The translations under genes were made by a program, and so were the position numbers. Shown here in pieces: positions 44,075-54,048 of a stretch of 64,000 nucleotides of DNA; position 1 is the first letter of the stretch; every line of letters begins with the position of its first letter. Origin of the DNA: Scortum barcoo (lineage: Eukaryota > Chordata > Actinopteri > Centrarchiformes > Terapontidae); contig CM041551.1 of NCBI GenBank assembly GCA_023238725.1, forward strand, positions 171,501 to 235,500, in the 5' to 3' direction. The notes beneath the pieces are model-generated. The model did not search any database and was not told the origin of the DNA. It was given only the letters and a program-made list of their open reading frames with translations.

Positions 44075-44152
44075 CAAGAGCACAAATTACTAATTCAAGA
44101 ACACAAATTACTAATTCAAGGGCACAAATTACAAATTCAAGAGCACAGATTA
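44075..44152 (+). repeat. 21-nt minisatellite
   Basis: About 3.7 copies of CAAGAGCACAAATTACTAATT, with G/A changes at positions 5-6 between units. Confidence 0.85.
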
Positions 44153-44292
44153 TTTTTTTTCTCCAGAACACGTCCCGGGCTCTATATGTTTATGGATAAA
44201 TATCTGGGGAAAAAAAAATAATAACATGTCAACCTTGTCCGTGTCATACTTGTCTTTAGAGTAATTTGGCCTGTCAGGAAATGTATCCTTAG

Positions 44293-44935
44293 GCTATGTT
44301 CAGACCTGGCATTAACATACTTCTTCAGTCAAGACGCACTGATGGAAACTGAGATATGATTGCTCAGACCACATTCGGAAGTGATCTGTGCTGCATGTAT
44401 CCACATTCTATTGGCAGTGTGTATGCATATTCAGCACCACTTACTCAACTGATGTTTCCTCAAAAGTAATATATAAACAGAAATTATGTATGTGTGTGGC
44501 AGAATTATTAATTCACAATGTATTAATGTTTCATTAAATTGATTGTGAACTTTTCAAAGCTTTTATATTTTCTTTTATTCTTATCACTTTATTTCAATCT
44601 GTTGTATATAGTTTCATTAACCTGTTGCAGCTGGGACATAATTAAGAGACACACTTGTGCCGAGCAGGTTTTTGGTTAAATCAGAACCTTTGTGATGCTT
44701 CTTATGGTAAGATGTGTGAAAAATTGCTCCATCTTAAGTTATGCTCATTTCAAAGTGTGTGGCAATTGTGTGTTGTGGTAGTGAGCATAGCATTCGTTAC
44801 TTTACTTACATTAGTATTTTTCCCATCACACCAGTTTTCTTTCTGGTCTTTGCATCTGTCTGGGAAGTGAGATCCACAAACCATCACTCAAGATACATCT
44901 GAAGAAGCATTCTAATGCCAGGTCTGAATTGATAT
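44293..44935. mobile_element. non-autonomous DNA element with inverted ends
   Basis: The left end TTCAGACCTGGCATTAACAT (44299-44318) and right end CTAATGCCAGGTCTGAA (about 44913-44930) are inverted copies of each other. No transposase frame is present. The end sequence is of a type common in fish genomes. Target duplications are not clear. Confidence 0.6.
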
Positions 44936-45117
44936 ACTTAAAGTTGTCTACTTGTGACCAGATCACCTCAAGACCTATGTGAATGTATTACTGTAATTGC
45001 TTGTTTGGTTACATTAGCTGAGCATGGTTGGCTCACAGACCAGTTATTATGATTATTTAGTCATGTTGTTTTATAGCCAGTAAAAAAAGGCTAAATAAAA
45101 AGATTGTCTCCTCTGAC

Positions 45118-45246
45118 CTCCAGTCATCTTTGGAAAGATTAGAGAGGATATTCCTTTCATCATCATCTTGTAGAAGGCGATATGCAGCACTGACATGGTG
45201 GTTCTCCAGAACAGCTCGATCATTGTACAACATGGCTGTGTCTGAC
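45118..45246 (-). CDS. pde1c: pde1c exon 7, catalytic domain
   Basis: Minus-strand exon between GATTTGCAG and TGGAG|GTCAGA, 129 nt. It reads SDTAMLYNDRAVLENHHVSA.. then YRLLQDDDERNILSNLSKDD W. YNDRxVLENHHxSAAYRLLQ is universal in PDE1. It joins exon 6 through a split Arg and exon 8 likewise. Confidence 0.95.
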
Positions 45247-45566
45247 CTGCAAATCACACACAGCTACATTCATCATAAAGCTCTTCTTTTCGAAAGTTTT
45301 TTGTAATAGTTTTTTGAAATAATAACAAATGACAGATGATGGAAATTATTATGTAAATATCAAACCACCTCTAGTTTCATAATTTTTGTAAATATGTTTA
45401 ATTTACTTAATGTGCAGAATAATCAATAGCTTTTAAGTATTTACCATCTTTAGTATGTAGTATTTACCAACTTTCTAATCATGGAAGTTATTAATCTAAA
45501 CTGTTTCTCATATCCTCAGCAACTACAGAGATTTAAATTACAGAAATAATGCTAGAAGGAAATTAC

Positions 45567-45667
45567 CTGGTCTGAATATGGAAGTTATTGGTGGTCCCTG
45601 TATGTTCATAGTCATGGATGGCAGCTGCAAAAATAATGGCAAAGATCTCTAACTCAGTCAACCAGTG
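45567..45667 (-). CDS. pde1c: pde1c exon 6, catalytic HD motif
   Basis: Minus-strand exon between CTCTCTCAG and GACCAG|GTAATT, 101 nt. It reads HWLTELEIFAIIFAAAIHDY..EHTGTTNNFHIQT. AIHDYEH contains the His and Asp that bind the catalytic Zn/Mg pair in class I phosphodiesterases. A GA-rich run sits just upstream of the acceptor. Confidence 0.95.
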
Positions 45668-46411
45668 CTGAGAGAGAGAAAGAGAGAGAGAGGTGTGACA
45701 ATTTGGGAAAAAAGCTGAGGACATTCAGGTCAAGCTTCAGAAAAAAATGGGATTAATCCAGTTATCAGGGGTTATCCGAGATGGAGTCTAGGCTGATATT
45801 TTAAATATGTTAAAATGTCTTTAATCCATGGATTTATCTTACTTTGTTGTCACCCATCTGTATGTCTAGCTGTTAAACTTGTATTCCCCTTATTGTAGAC
45901 AGACAGATTAAAAGAATAAAAAATCTAAAAGGTCATTAAAAGGTCAGAATCTGTGTAGCAGACATATCCTGATGTTTAGTATCTAATATGTGTCAACCTC
46001 TTAGACTCTCCTTGTCTAGCTAACACCCATACTTCAAACTTTACTGTTCCAGAACTGGCTTTCATTGAATTATAGTTTATGCTAAGATAAACTGATGACA
46101 TTGTCAGGGTTATTTTCTAAAACTTACCGAAGCTCCTGTTTTTGCCAGCTATTAGTATTGACCTTTCTTTGTAAAAATGATGGAGCTCCTAAAAATGCAT
46201 TTCTAATTATGACATAATGAATCTGTCGTGGTCAAATGTTAACTTGTTTTGGGCTATTGAGTTATGAAAAGCTCTATGTTGTTTTCAGCACTCTTGGTGA
46301 CCTAAGGCCTGTTAAAACCCTTGTAGTCTTGTAGAATTTAATGAGAAAATCTGATTCCTTTCACTTCTGAAGAAGGTTTTCCAGTTTGCATCAATAGAGC
46401 AAAAGACTTAC

Positions 46412-46552
46412 CACCATTCCAGTCTTGAGAAGCAGGTAGTGGATGGTCTGTGTAACATCAGCAGCATGCATCAGGTTGTGGTAAGGGTTCTTGTGTTTGC
46501 TATAGCCCACCTCCAATGAGTCCACAAATGATATGAGAGCAGAAACAGGGAC
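46412..46552 (-). CDS. pde1c: pde1c exon 5, catalytic domain start
   Basis: Minus-strand exon between TTATTTCAG and ATGGTG|GTAAGT, 141 nt and exactly 47 codons. It reads VPVSALISFVDSLEVGYSKH, then KNPYHNLMHAADVTQTIHYL and LLKTGMV. The HNxxHAADV motif is the first metal-binding motif of PDEs, and its His is the general acid candidate. GYSKHKNPYHNLMHAADVTQT is the PDE1C form. Confidence 0.96.
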
Positions 46553-46879
46553 CTGAAATAAAGGCAACAAAACAGAGAACCACAATGACAATCATGATTG
46601 CAGTGTTAATGTAAGTTACCCATGGTGACATCACCTTAAAAGATTATTTTAGATTATTTCAACTTGCATGTTTTCATAGTTTATAAATTAATTCCCATCC
46701 AGACTTTTCTTTACAAACTCACAAAAAGTACCATAAAAGTACTGATAAATAAAAAACTTATTTTTAAACAATGGCAATATAGAATTTACAGATACAATTT
46801 ATAATCCCAATCAATGGTGTAATAGCCTGTCAACCTAAACGGGACTTGTGTTGTATGGGGGTTGCCTTGTCATCCTGCA

Positions 46880-47640
46880 CAGTATAATAGATAATATTCT
46901 TCTGTTCGCATGATGGGCACTAAAGCATCATCAAGTGTCGCAAAGCGACATGACTGTGTGGTGGCGAGAAGAATGCCAGATCCAAAAATGAGATCCAAGA
47001 GATAGTGACAAAGTTTACTGAATACATGCAGACAAGACCAGCACTGAGAAATGAGCCTCTGATGACAACGCAGCTGACACCAAAACCCTGGCAAAAGATC
47101 GGAACAGACATCTGTGAATATGCCATGCAGAACTACTCAACTATCACTGACTATTTTTCTCACTATCTGGAAGACCAACTTTAAAAAGTTTAAAAGCTCT
47201 GTTGCTTATGACTTCAAGCACATCACCTCCAGCCACTACTATCCCGAGTCCAACGGTGACTTGAGTGAGCAGAACAGACTGCAAAAAAGGCTGACCCGTT
47301 CCTGCCCTCATGAGCACCTCTACATGCTATGGATCCCAATCCTGTGCAGTTGATGCTGGGCAGTCAGATCAAGACGAATTGATTGACAAATTCATTAGTC
47401 TCCAGAATGGCTGGACTTCACAAGCCACTGTTGCCAAGGTAAAAAGGGGGCTATAGGTGCACCCACAAAAGGTGATATGGCATTAGAGAATATTAGAGTA
47501 CTTCCACCTCTCCATCCAGGAAAGAGCGTGACCATGAAATGTGATGGTGAGTCGGTCTGGGTGACAGCAGGGATAGTTGGGATAGATGGGACATCTCCCT
47601 GATCAGGCTTGGGTGACCAGTGGAAGAGTCATCCGCCCGC
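46880..47640 (+). mobile_element. Gypsy-type integrase fragment
   Basis: Plus strand: EYMQTRPALRNEPLMT.., then LTPKPWQKIGTDICEYAMQN (start of the integrase core with its first Asp), YDFKHITSSHYYPESNGDLS (around 47208-47270) and SVTMKCDGESVWVTAGIVG near the end (47530-47590). Several frameshifts and a deletion are present; no LTR is visible. It lies in the intron between pde1c exons 4 and 5. Confidence 0.65.
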
Positions 47641-48291
47641 CTGAAAGTTTGTATTTACTTGATGCATAGATCACTTAAAAGGAGCAGAATAAACTCGTGC
47701 AGCAATTAAGGTGACTGGACAATCTATTTCATACCCTCAGGTAAAGAGGAAGAGGAGGAGAAACAATGATGTATGTTGCTTTACCGCAGTGTTCAAGACA
47801 CCTATGTATGAAGTATGGCTGAATCTGACTAACACTGTTAGATACAATGTATTATATTAGCCTATTGTCAGTCAGCCTGTGATGACTGATGATTAAATGA
47901 TGATTGTGGAGTGCAGAAAGCACGAGGGAACTTCACACAGCTCCAATGATCTGAGTGAAGATGGGCCAGTGAATAAACAAACCCCCCCCCCCACAAAAAT
48001 CACTACAGAGCATATGTTATGCTAGTAACAGATTTCACATAGCTCCCTCTGGAGATGCAAAAAATTCATATATGCAATAGTACTACCTAAGACCTGTAAA
48101 CAGAGTTTGCTGTGTAGAATTGGGTAAGTTTTTCTTTATGTCATCATCCGCAATTACTTACAGACTGAAAGATTGGAGGAACCCCACATTGGAAAAGGCA
48201 CATTGCACATTTTTATAAGCTGTTTTGCACCAAACCATTCCTCTGCAGCTTCTTCAATAACTTTTTTTGAGTCAGCTGGGGAGGAGATTTA

Positions 48292-48297
48292 GATAGC

Positions 48298-48342
<45 letters not shown>
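48292..48342. repeat. (GATA)n microsatellite
   Basis: TAGA/GATA array of about 12 units. Confidence 0.95.
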
Positions 48343-48343
<1 letters not shown>

Positions 48344-48541
48344 CTTGCTATTATCGATCTCCAAGAGAAAATTCCCATTTTTATATTACATTCATCAATA
48401 AAAGTAATTACTCTCTTATGAACCCCCTTATGAAACTTATGAACCAAGTTTTAGAAAATGTATTTGGAAATGGAATAGTACATACATCATAATCATATGT
48501 CTGACGTTATTAATAAAAGCAATGCGCATTTGTCGGCATAC

Positions 48542-48658
48542 CTTGAAACGATTAATCAAGTCGTATCTGGTGAGCATCTCATAGAAGACAAATTTCAGAG
48601 CATGGTCTCCACTAGCATCATTCAGTGCAAACACATCAAAGGACCACATGTCCACATT
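48542..48658 (-). CDS. pde1c: pde1c exon 4
   Basis: Minus-strand exon between TTTTCTAG and TTCAAG|GTATGC, 117 nt and 39 codons. It reads NVDMWSFDVFALNDASGDHA.. then LKFVFYEMLTRYDLINRFK. DKWSFDVFxLNEASGDHALK is characteristic of PDE1C; this is the region just before the catalytic domain. Confidence 0.95.
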
Positions 48659-48914
48659 CTAGAAAACACATACAAACAAGTTTCATTAGCACATGAGTAT
48701 AAGCAAAGCCATTTATCTGTACCCTGGTCTGCTACTTTGGTCTTTTAAAGATGGCAAGATAATGTAAAAATAACATTTCACTGAAAATGTTGTGGTCCAT
48801 GTAAAATTAAAGAAGTGGCAACAAGACCACAAGTTGCCTCATCATAGATATATACACATGATAATTACATTCAAATACCAGACACACTTTTCAGCATTGT
48901 ATAAATGTATTAGA

Positions 48915-49528
48915 TACAGTTGCACTCAAAATTAATCAAACCCATTGCAAAATAGGTGCACTTACAAAATTTACAAACTCTCAGCCATGTTCAATGAACA
49001 ACTCAAACAAGAACTATTTAAATAGCTCAGTACAACTAATATTACAGGTGATTTTTCCAAATTCAACATAATATGCCACCTTTGACTACAGCAGTATCAA
49101 AATGATTAAACCCCCTCTTGACAAGGATCTTAAGTACTTAGAGCACCCTTTCCCTGTTATGACCTGCTGCAAATGTGATGAATAGCCAGATACCAGGTTC
49201 TGACAGGGTTCTTGACAAATCCTAGCCCAATCCTCATGGGTAACAGGCTCCAGCTCTCTAATATTATTGGATTTGCATGCTGGAATTGCCTTCTTTAAAT
49301 CCCACCAGAGGTTTTCTATGGGGTTAAAGTTAGGCAACTGTGATAGCCACTGTAGTATCTACGAGGACTTTCTCTGAAGCCAAGCCTTTGTGGACTTTGA
49401 GGTGTGCCTGTGATCATTGTCCTGTTGAATACGCCCAAGCTTCAGCTTTCTCACAGATGTCAAGTTTGTAAATTTTGCCAGTACACCTAATTTGCAATGG
49501 GGTTTGAATAGATTTTAGTGCAACTCTA
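48915..49528 (-). mobile_element. Tc1-type non-autonomous copy with inverted repeats
   Basis: TA dinucleotides flank ends CAGTTGCACTCAAAATTAAT and its inverted partner GATTTTAGTGCAACTC. The inverted repeats extend at least 55 bp and include the CCCATTGCAAA and TAGGTGCAC..AAATTTACAAA blocks. The minus strand keeps the C-terminal part of a transposase: PNFNPIENLWWDLKKAIPAC, holding the last motif around the E of the DDE triad. The rest of the transposase is deleted. Length is about 610 bp. Confidence 0.85.
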
Positions 49529-49974
49529 TAATGACACAATAGTTTAAATAATCAGTTCAGTGGCAGCGTTGACACTTTTTGAAGACAGTTTTGTAAAACT
49601 GTGCATGTTTAGGGGACATTTAGAGTGCCCCAGCTGTGTGTTGTTTTGATTTAGAATCTTGGGAAGTAGTAGCTTGTATTTTGGTCAAATTAATTCAGCG
49701 GGTTGGCATGAGTTACAGTTGGTGTTTACTGTGCCTTGAGTACCAGTGTTTAAACAGCTGAATCAGATATTTTTTTATCTCATCCTTAATCTCAACCTCT
49801 TTTTATTCCCCTTTTCCAGACTTCACTTAGCCCTCTACCTTTCAATACATTAAGCATCTCAACATTAAAACCTTTGCACAAAATAAACAAATGCTCTTTG
49901 CTTTTTGTATATGAATTAATTTCAAGTTTTTCACCATAAACAGATGAACAGATGAAACAGATGAAAATTAATAC

Positions 49975-50041
49975 CTTGAGTGCAGTGATGACATTTTGTG
50001 GATAACTGAGACCAGCCATATAAGAGGTTCGTCTGTACATC
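49975..50041 (-). CDS. pde1c: pde1c exon 3
   Basis: Minus-strand exon between CATGACAG and CTCAAG|GTATTA, 67 nt. It reads MYRRTSYMAGLSYPQNVITALK after completing the Arg of FVER. This equals the PDE1C MYRRTSNMVGLSYPPAVIEALK segment. Confidence 0.93.
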
Positions 50042-50209
50042 CTGTCATGGAGATATAACACACACAAAGACACATGCTATAACACAATGTCAAAACAAGC
50101 CAACACACACTGAATACTACCCTGGCAACTAGAAGACGAAGAATTAGAACTTCTTCTGAGTGAGTTTGCTCATCATCCCGTAACATGCAAAAATGATTTG
50201 GAATTGGGA

Positions 50210-51085
50210 CATATGATATTTACAAATTAATAAAATCAGACAAACTCAAAGTTCCACAGGGCAAGTTCAAACTGTTTTCTCTTCTCTCCTGTTTCTGCAT
50301 TAGCAATAGCTCATATAGTTGGCAGTGAGTCTAACTAGTTTCACGCAAACTAAAAAATAAGAGGAAAAAAACTCTCCTCCCAAGAACATTGACAGCTCAG
50401 CCACTATGTCACAACCTCTAGTGTCCATGTGAGTTATGACTCTTGTATGTCAAAACTTCATAGGATGCATGTCAGGTTTGTATGAATAGGTTACCAAATG
50501 GTCAAAATTCGACAGAGGAGTTGCCAGGAGCATGAGCAGCTGAAGCTTCCAGTGCCACCTGGTCTCCCAATTCACAAAGATGCTTATTATGGATCACCAT
50601 TCAGTCATATTTACATTCAGTGACTTTTGCACTTCCTTGCTATTGTTCAAAGTCACCTGTCACTATCACAGCTGCAGAAATGTTTTGGCAACATTTAAGT
50701 ACTAGGACTAATACATTTTTGTACTAGGACATGAAGGTATATTTTTGTCACTAAGGGTACAGATTTTTTAGAGGTACAGACCAGAAGATACAAAAACATA
50801 CAATGTTCAAGGTACAGTGCTTGTACTAGGGTACAGCTGAAGTGACAGAGCCATTGAACCTTCTTTGGTCAATTTCTACACCTTGATTTCTAAGTGTGTT
50901 AGTTAATTTTCTGGCAAATTAAATTTGATATTAAAACACTGGATGTGGATAGAACCTTATCATATATGTATATTCTGCTTACAATTGTAGTTGAAATTGT
51001 TACTAATCTGCCATAACTCATTAGGCCATAAGTGAATAATTATACAGTACATTGTCTGTGAAGATTCTGAGTCATCCAGGTCATG
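50210..51085. other. pde1c intron, no gene recognised
   Basis: Contains GGTACA/GTACTAGGACT-type motifs at 50695-50840 that look like a degraded palindromic interspersed repeat. Nothing coding. Confidence 0.35.
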
Positions 51086-51090
51086 GCAGT

Positions 51091-51786
51091 TCTTTTTTTT
51101 TATAGACATGTATTTATTGAGTTTAACAGTTTACAAAAATACATTTTAATACATTTAACAAAGCATATAACAGTCAGACTATAAAAGAATCCACTCCCCC
51201 CACCCCAAAGGAAAAATAAATAGTTAAAGAAAAGACAGAACTAAGAACAAAACAAAATGCAAAACTGGGTAACGACAATAGTAATCATACACAGCTTAGC
51301 ATCACATGGTTAAGGTATCGACAGTTAGGGACATATCACCTTCAAGTTACCAGAGCTTCTTCAACCTTCACAGTTCTTTAAGAATGCAAGAAAGGGATTC
51401 CAGATCTCTTTGAATTTGGCTGATTTCTTTTTCACTGCGTATGTTAACTTTTCAAGGACATGGCATGTTGATAGTTCTTTCAGCCAGCGACCAACCGAAG
51501 GGCTCTTGACGAGGAGTTGAGCTTTCGAACACACCTCCCTCCAGTTTTCCTCAGGGATATCTTTTTGCAAGTCATTTACCCATTGAGTTTTCCTATGCTC
51601 AGTAGAGTCTTTTTTACCAGTTACTGTTAAGTTTTCCAGTATGGACAAAGGGGGTTGTACATAGGAGTGCATCTGTGCATAAACAAAACTCCTTAACTGT
51701 AAATATTTAAATAAGTGTGTCCGAGGTATATCATATTCATTTCTAAGTTCTTCAAATGAAAACTAGGTTGCCTTCCTTATATACAC
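51091..51786 (-). mobile_element. L1/Tx1-like LINE, 3' segment
   Basis: On the minus strand, 51672-51361 reads NDLQKDIPEENWREVCSKAQ, then KELSTCHVLEKLTYAVKKKSAKFKEIWNPF. This is the C-terminal region of an L1/Tx1-like ORF2. A 3' UTR follows and ends at an A run (T run at 51092-51100 on the plus strand). This is the 3' part of an element whose 5' part resumes at 57637, after the Tc1 insertion. Confidence 0.75.
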
Positions 51787-52043
51787 TACACTGCTCAAAA
51801 AAATAAAGGGAACACTTAAACAACACCGAATGTAACTCCAAGTCAATCACACTTCTGTGAAATCAAACTGTCCACTTAGGAAGCAACACTGATTGAACAA
51901 TCAATTTCACATGCTGTTGTGCAAATGGAATAGACAACAGGTGGAAATTATAGGCAATTAGCAAGACACCCCCAATAAAGGAGTGGTTCTGCAGGTGGTG
52001 ACCACAGACCACTTCTCAGTTCCTATGCTTTCTGGCTGATGTT

Positions 52044-52900
52044 TTGGTCACTTTTGAATGCTGGCGGTGCTTTCACTCTAGTGGTAGCATGAGACGGAGT
52101 CTACAACCCACACAAGTGGCTCAGGTAGTGCAGCTCATCCAGGATGGCACATCAATGCAAGCTGTGGCAAGAAGGTTTGCTGTGTCTGTCAGCGTAGTGT
52201 CCAGAGCATGGAGGCGCTACCAGGAGACAGGCCAGTACATCAGGAGACGTGGAGGAGGCCGTAGGAGGGCAACAACCCAGCAGCAGGACCGCTACCTCCA
52301 CCTTTGTGCAAGGAGGAACAGGAGGAGCACTGCCAGAGCCCTGCAAAATGACCTCCAGCAGGCCACAAATGTGCATGTGTCTGCTCAAACGGTCAGAAAC
52401 AGACTCCATGAGGGTGGTATGAGGGCCCGACGTCCACAGGTGGGGGTTGTGCTTACAGCCCAACACTGTGCCACTGTGCAACACTTTGCCAAGATTGGCA
52501 AATTCGCCACTGGCGCCCTGTGCTCTTCACAGATGAAAGCAGGTTCACACTGAGCACATGTGACAGACGTGACAGAGTCTGGAGACGCCATGGAGAACGT
52601 TCTGCTGCCTGCAACATCCTCCAGCATGACCGGTTTGGCAGTGGGGTCAGTGGGTCAATGATGTGTGGGGTGGCATTTCTTTGGGGGGCCGCAGAGCCCT
52701 CCATGTGCTCGCCAGAGAGGTTGCCTGACTGCCATTAGGTACCGAGATGAGATTCTCCATCCACCAACGCCACGTTACACCACAGACTGTCCAGGAGTTG
52801 GCGGATGCTTTAGTCCAGGTCTGGGAGGAGATCCCTCAGGAGACCATCCGCCACCTCATCAGGAGCATGCCCAGGCGTTGTAGAGAGGTCATACAGGCAC
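52044..52900 (+). pseudogene. Tc1 transposase, defective
   Basis: Frame 52044-52553 reads MRRSLQPTQVAQVVQLIQDG.. with a paired helix-turn-helix (VARRFAVSVSVVSRAWRRYQ; RTVRNRLHEGGMRARRP-like). It then loses frame near 52470 and continues as WQIRHWRPVLFTDESRFTLS, which holds the first catalytic Asp. Then comes an internal deletion near 52755 and the C-terminal VQELADALVQVWEEIPQETI-type region. It is not functional. Confidence 0.85.
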
Positions 52901-52905
52901 GTGGA
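52901..52905 (+). repeat. 5-bp target-site duplication of the LTR element, left
   Basis: GTGGA, repeated at 57354-57358 immediately after the 3' LTR. Confidence 0.9.
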
Positions 52906-53087
52906 TTTTGTGATAAGAGCTGTTGATACTCCTAACCTGGAGAGGACAGTAGTGAGTAATGTTTTCTACATGTAAGCTGCACATATGGTTTGACACACAG
53001 TGTGTGTTAGTAGAAGAAGAATGCAGTCGTTAATAAAATAAACATGTTAAAAGAACCCAGTTTCTTCAGTTGATAAGAAACATCACA
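52906..53087 (+). repeat. 5' LTR of Gypsy-type element
   Basis: 182 bp, ending CATCACA. It is identical to the 3' LTR except for a G to T change at its second base (TG start lost) and a 2-nt shorter A run. It contains AATAAAATAAA near 53032, a candidate poly(A) signal. Confidence 0.95.
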
Positions 53088-53102
53088 TGGTACCAGGAGT
53101 GG
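53088..53102 (+). promoter_or_regulatory. primer-binding site, tRNA-Leu type
   Basis: TGGTACCAGGAGTGG begins directly after the 5' LTR. It is complementary to the 3' end (..CCACTCCTGGTA plus CCA) of vertebrate tRNA-Leu(UAA) as I recall it, over 15 nt. Confidence 0.75.
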
Positions 53103-53118
53103 TCCGAAAACAGAAGTC

Positions 53119-54048
53119 ATGGAAAGTGTGAAGCCGCCTGACGCTGTGAGTTGGACTGAAAATGTTGACTGTGAGTGGAGGATGTTCAAACAACGTTTTA
53201 TGCTGTACCTACAAGCTGTTGGACTAGATAGCAAACCAGACGCACAGAAAATTGCACTGCTTCTTACTGTCGCGGGTCCTCAAGCGGTGGAAGTATACAA
53301 CACATTTGTGTACACCGACGGAGAAGATAAGGACAAGTTTGACACGGTTGTGCAGAAGTTTGACGAACACTGTTCGCCGAAGAAAAATGAGACACTGGAA
53401 CGGTATGTGTTTCGTTCACGCATGCAGCAGCCTGGTGAGAGCTTTGATGCTTTTTTAACGGACTTGAAACTGAAAGCAAAAACGTACAACTTCGGAGTAC
53501 TTCAAGATTCACTGATTCGTGATCAGCTTGTGTTTGGAATTGATGACAAGAAAGTGAGAGAGAGGTTGCTAAGAGAAACTGAACTTACCTTAGCTGGGGC
53601 TGTGAAGATATGCCACGCTAGTGAATTAGCCATACAGCATGCAAAAACTTTCAGCAATGGTGCAAGGGAAGCTGACAAAAACAGCGCAGCAGTCGCCACA
53701 GTATCTACGAGGTCACAGAAACAGAGAACAGGGCAAGCTAAACGCCATAAGGACTCAGAGACTTTCAACTGTAAAAGATGTGGCACTCAACACGCACCGA
53801 AACAATGCCCGGCATATGGAAAAGTGTGCAATAAATGTAAAGGACAGAATCACTTTGCAAGACACTGCTTTTCAAAAGAAAAAAGGGGCAAAGGTGAACG
53901 TGTGCACACTGTGGAAGAAACTGCTCTCTCCGACACATTCTTCGTGGGCATGGTAACACAGGAACACTCCAAGCCTAAAGAGACTGAACAGGAAAGTGTG
54001 AACAAAGTGGAGCATGACAGGTGGACTGTGCCACTACATGTAAATTGA
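53119..54048 (+). CDS. gag of Gypsy-type LTR element
   Basis: 309-residue open frame. The N-terminal half (SVKPPDAVSWTENVDCEWRM, FKQRFMLYLQAVGL, IALLLTVAGPQAVEVYNTF) is the capsid-like domain of Gypsy elements of this type. Near residues 218-250 there are two zinc knuckles: CKRCGTQHAPKQC (C-x2-C-x3-H-x4-C) and CNKCKGQNHFARHC (C-x2-C-x4-H-x4-C). The frame ends in TGA at 54046-54048, and the protease follows in the same frame with no other break. The TGA may be a point mutation or a stop that is read through. Confidence 0.88.
   Translation: MESVKPPDAVSWTENVDCEWRMFKQRFMLYLQAVGLDSKPDAQKIALLLTVAGPQAVEVYNTFVYTDGEDKDKFDTVVQKFDEHCSPKKNETLERYVFRSRMQQPGESFDAFLTDLKLKAKTYNFGVLQDSLIRDQLVFGIDDKKVRERLLRETELTLAGAVKICHASELAIQHAKTFSNGAREADKNSAAVATVSTRSQKQRTGQAKRHKDSETFNCKRCGTQHAPKQCPAYGKVCNKCKGQNHFARHCFSKEKRGKGERVHTVEETALSDTFFVGMVTQEHSKPKETEQESVNKVEHDRWTVPLHVN

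Noticed and set aside
45300..45700. Possible tRNA or snRNA genes in pde1c introns
   Set aside because: No A/B box pairs or cloverleaf-like inverted segments could be supported anywhere in the window.
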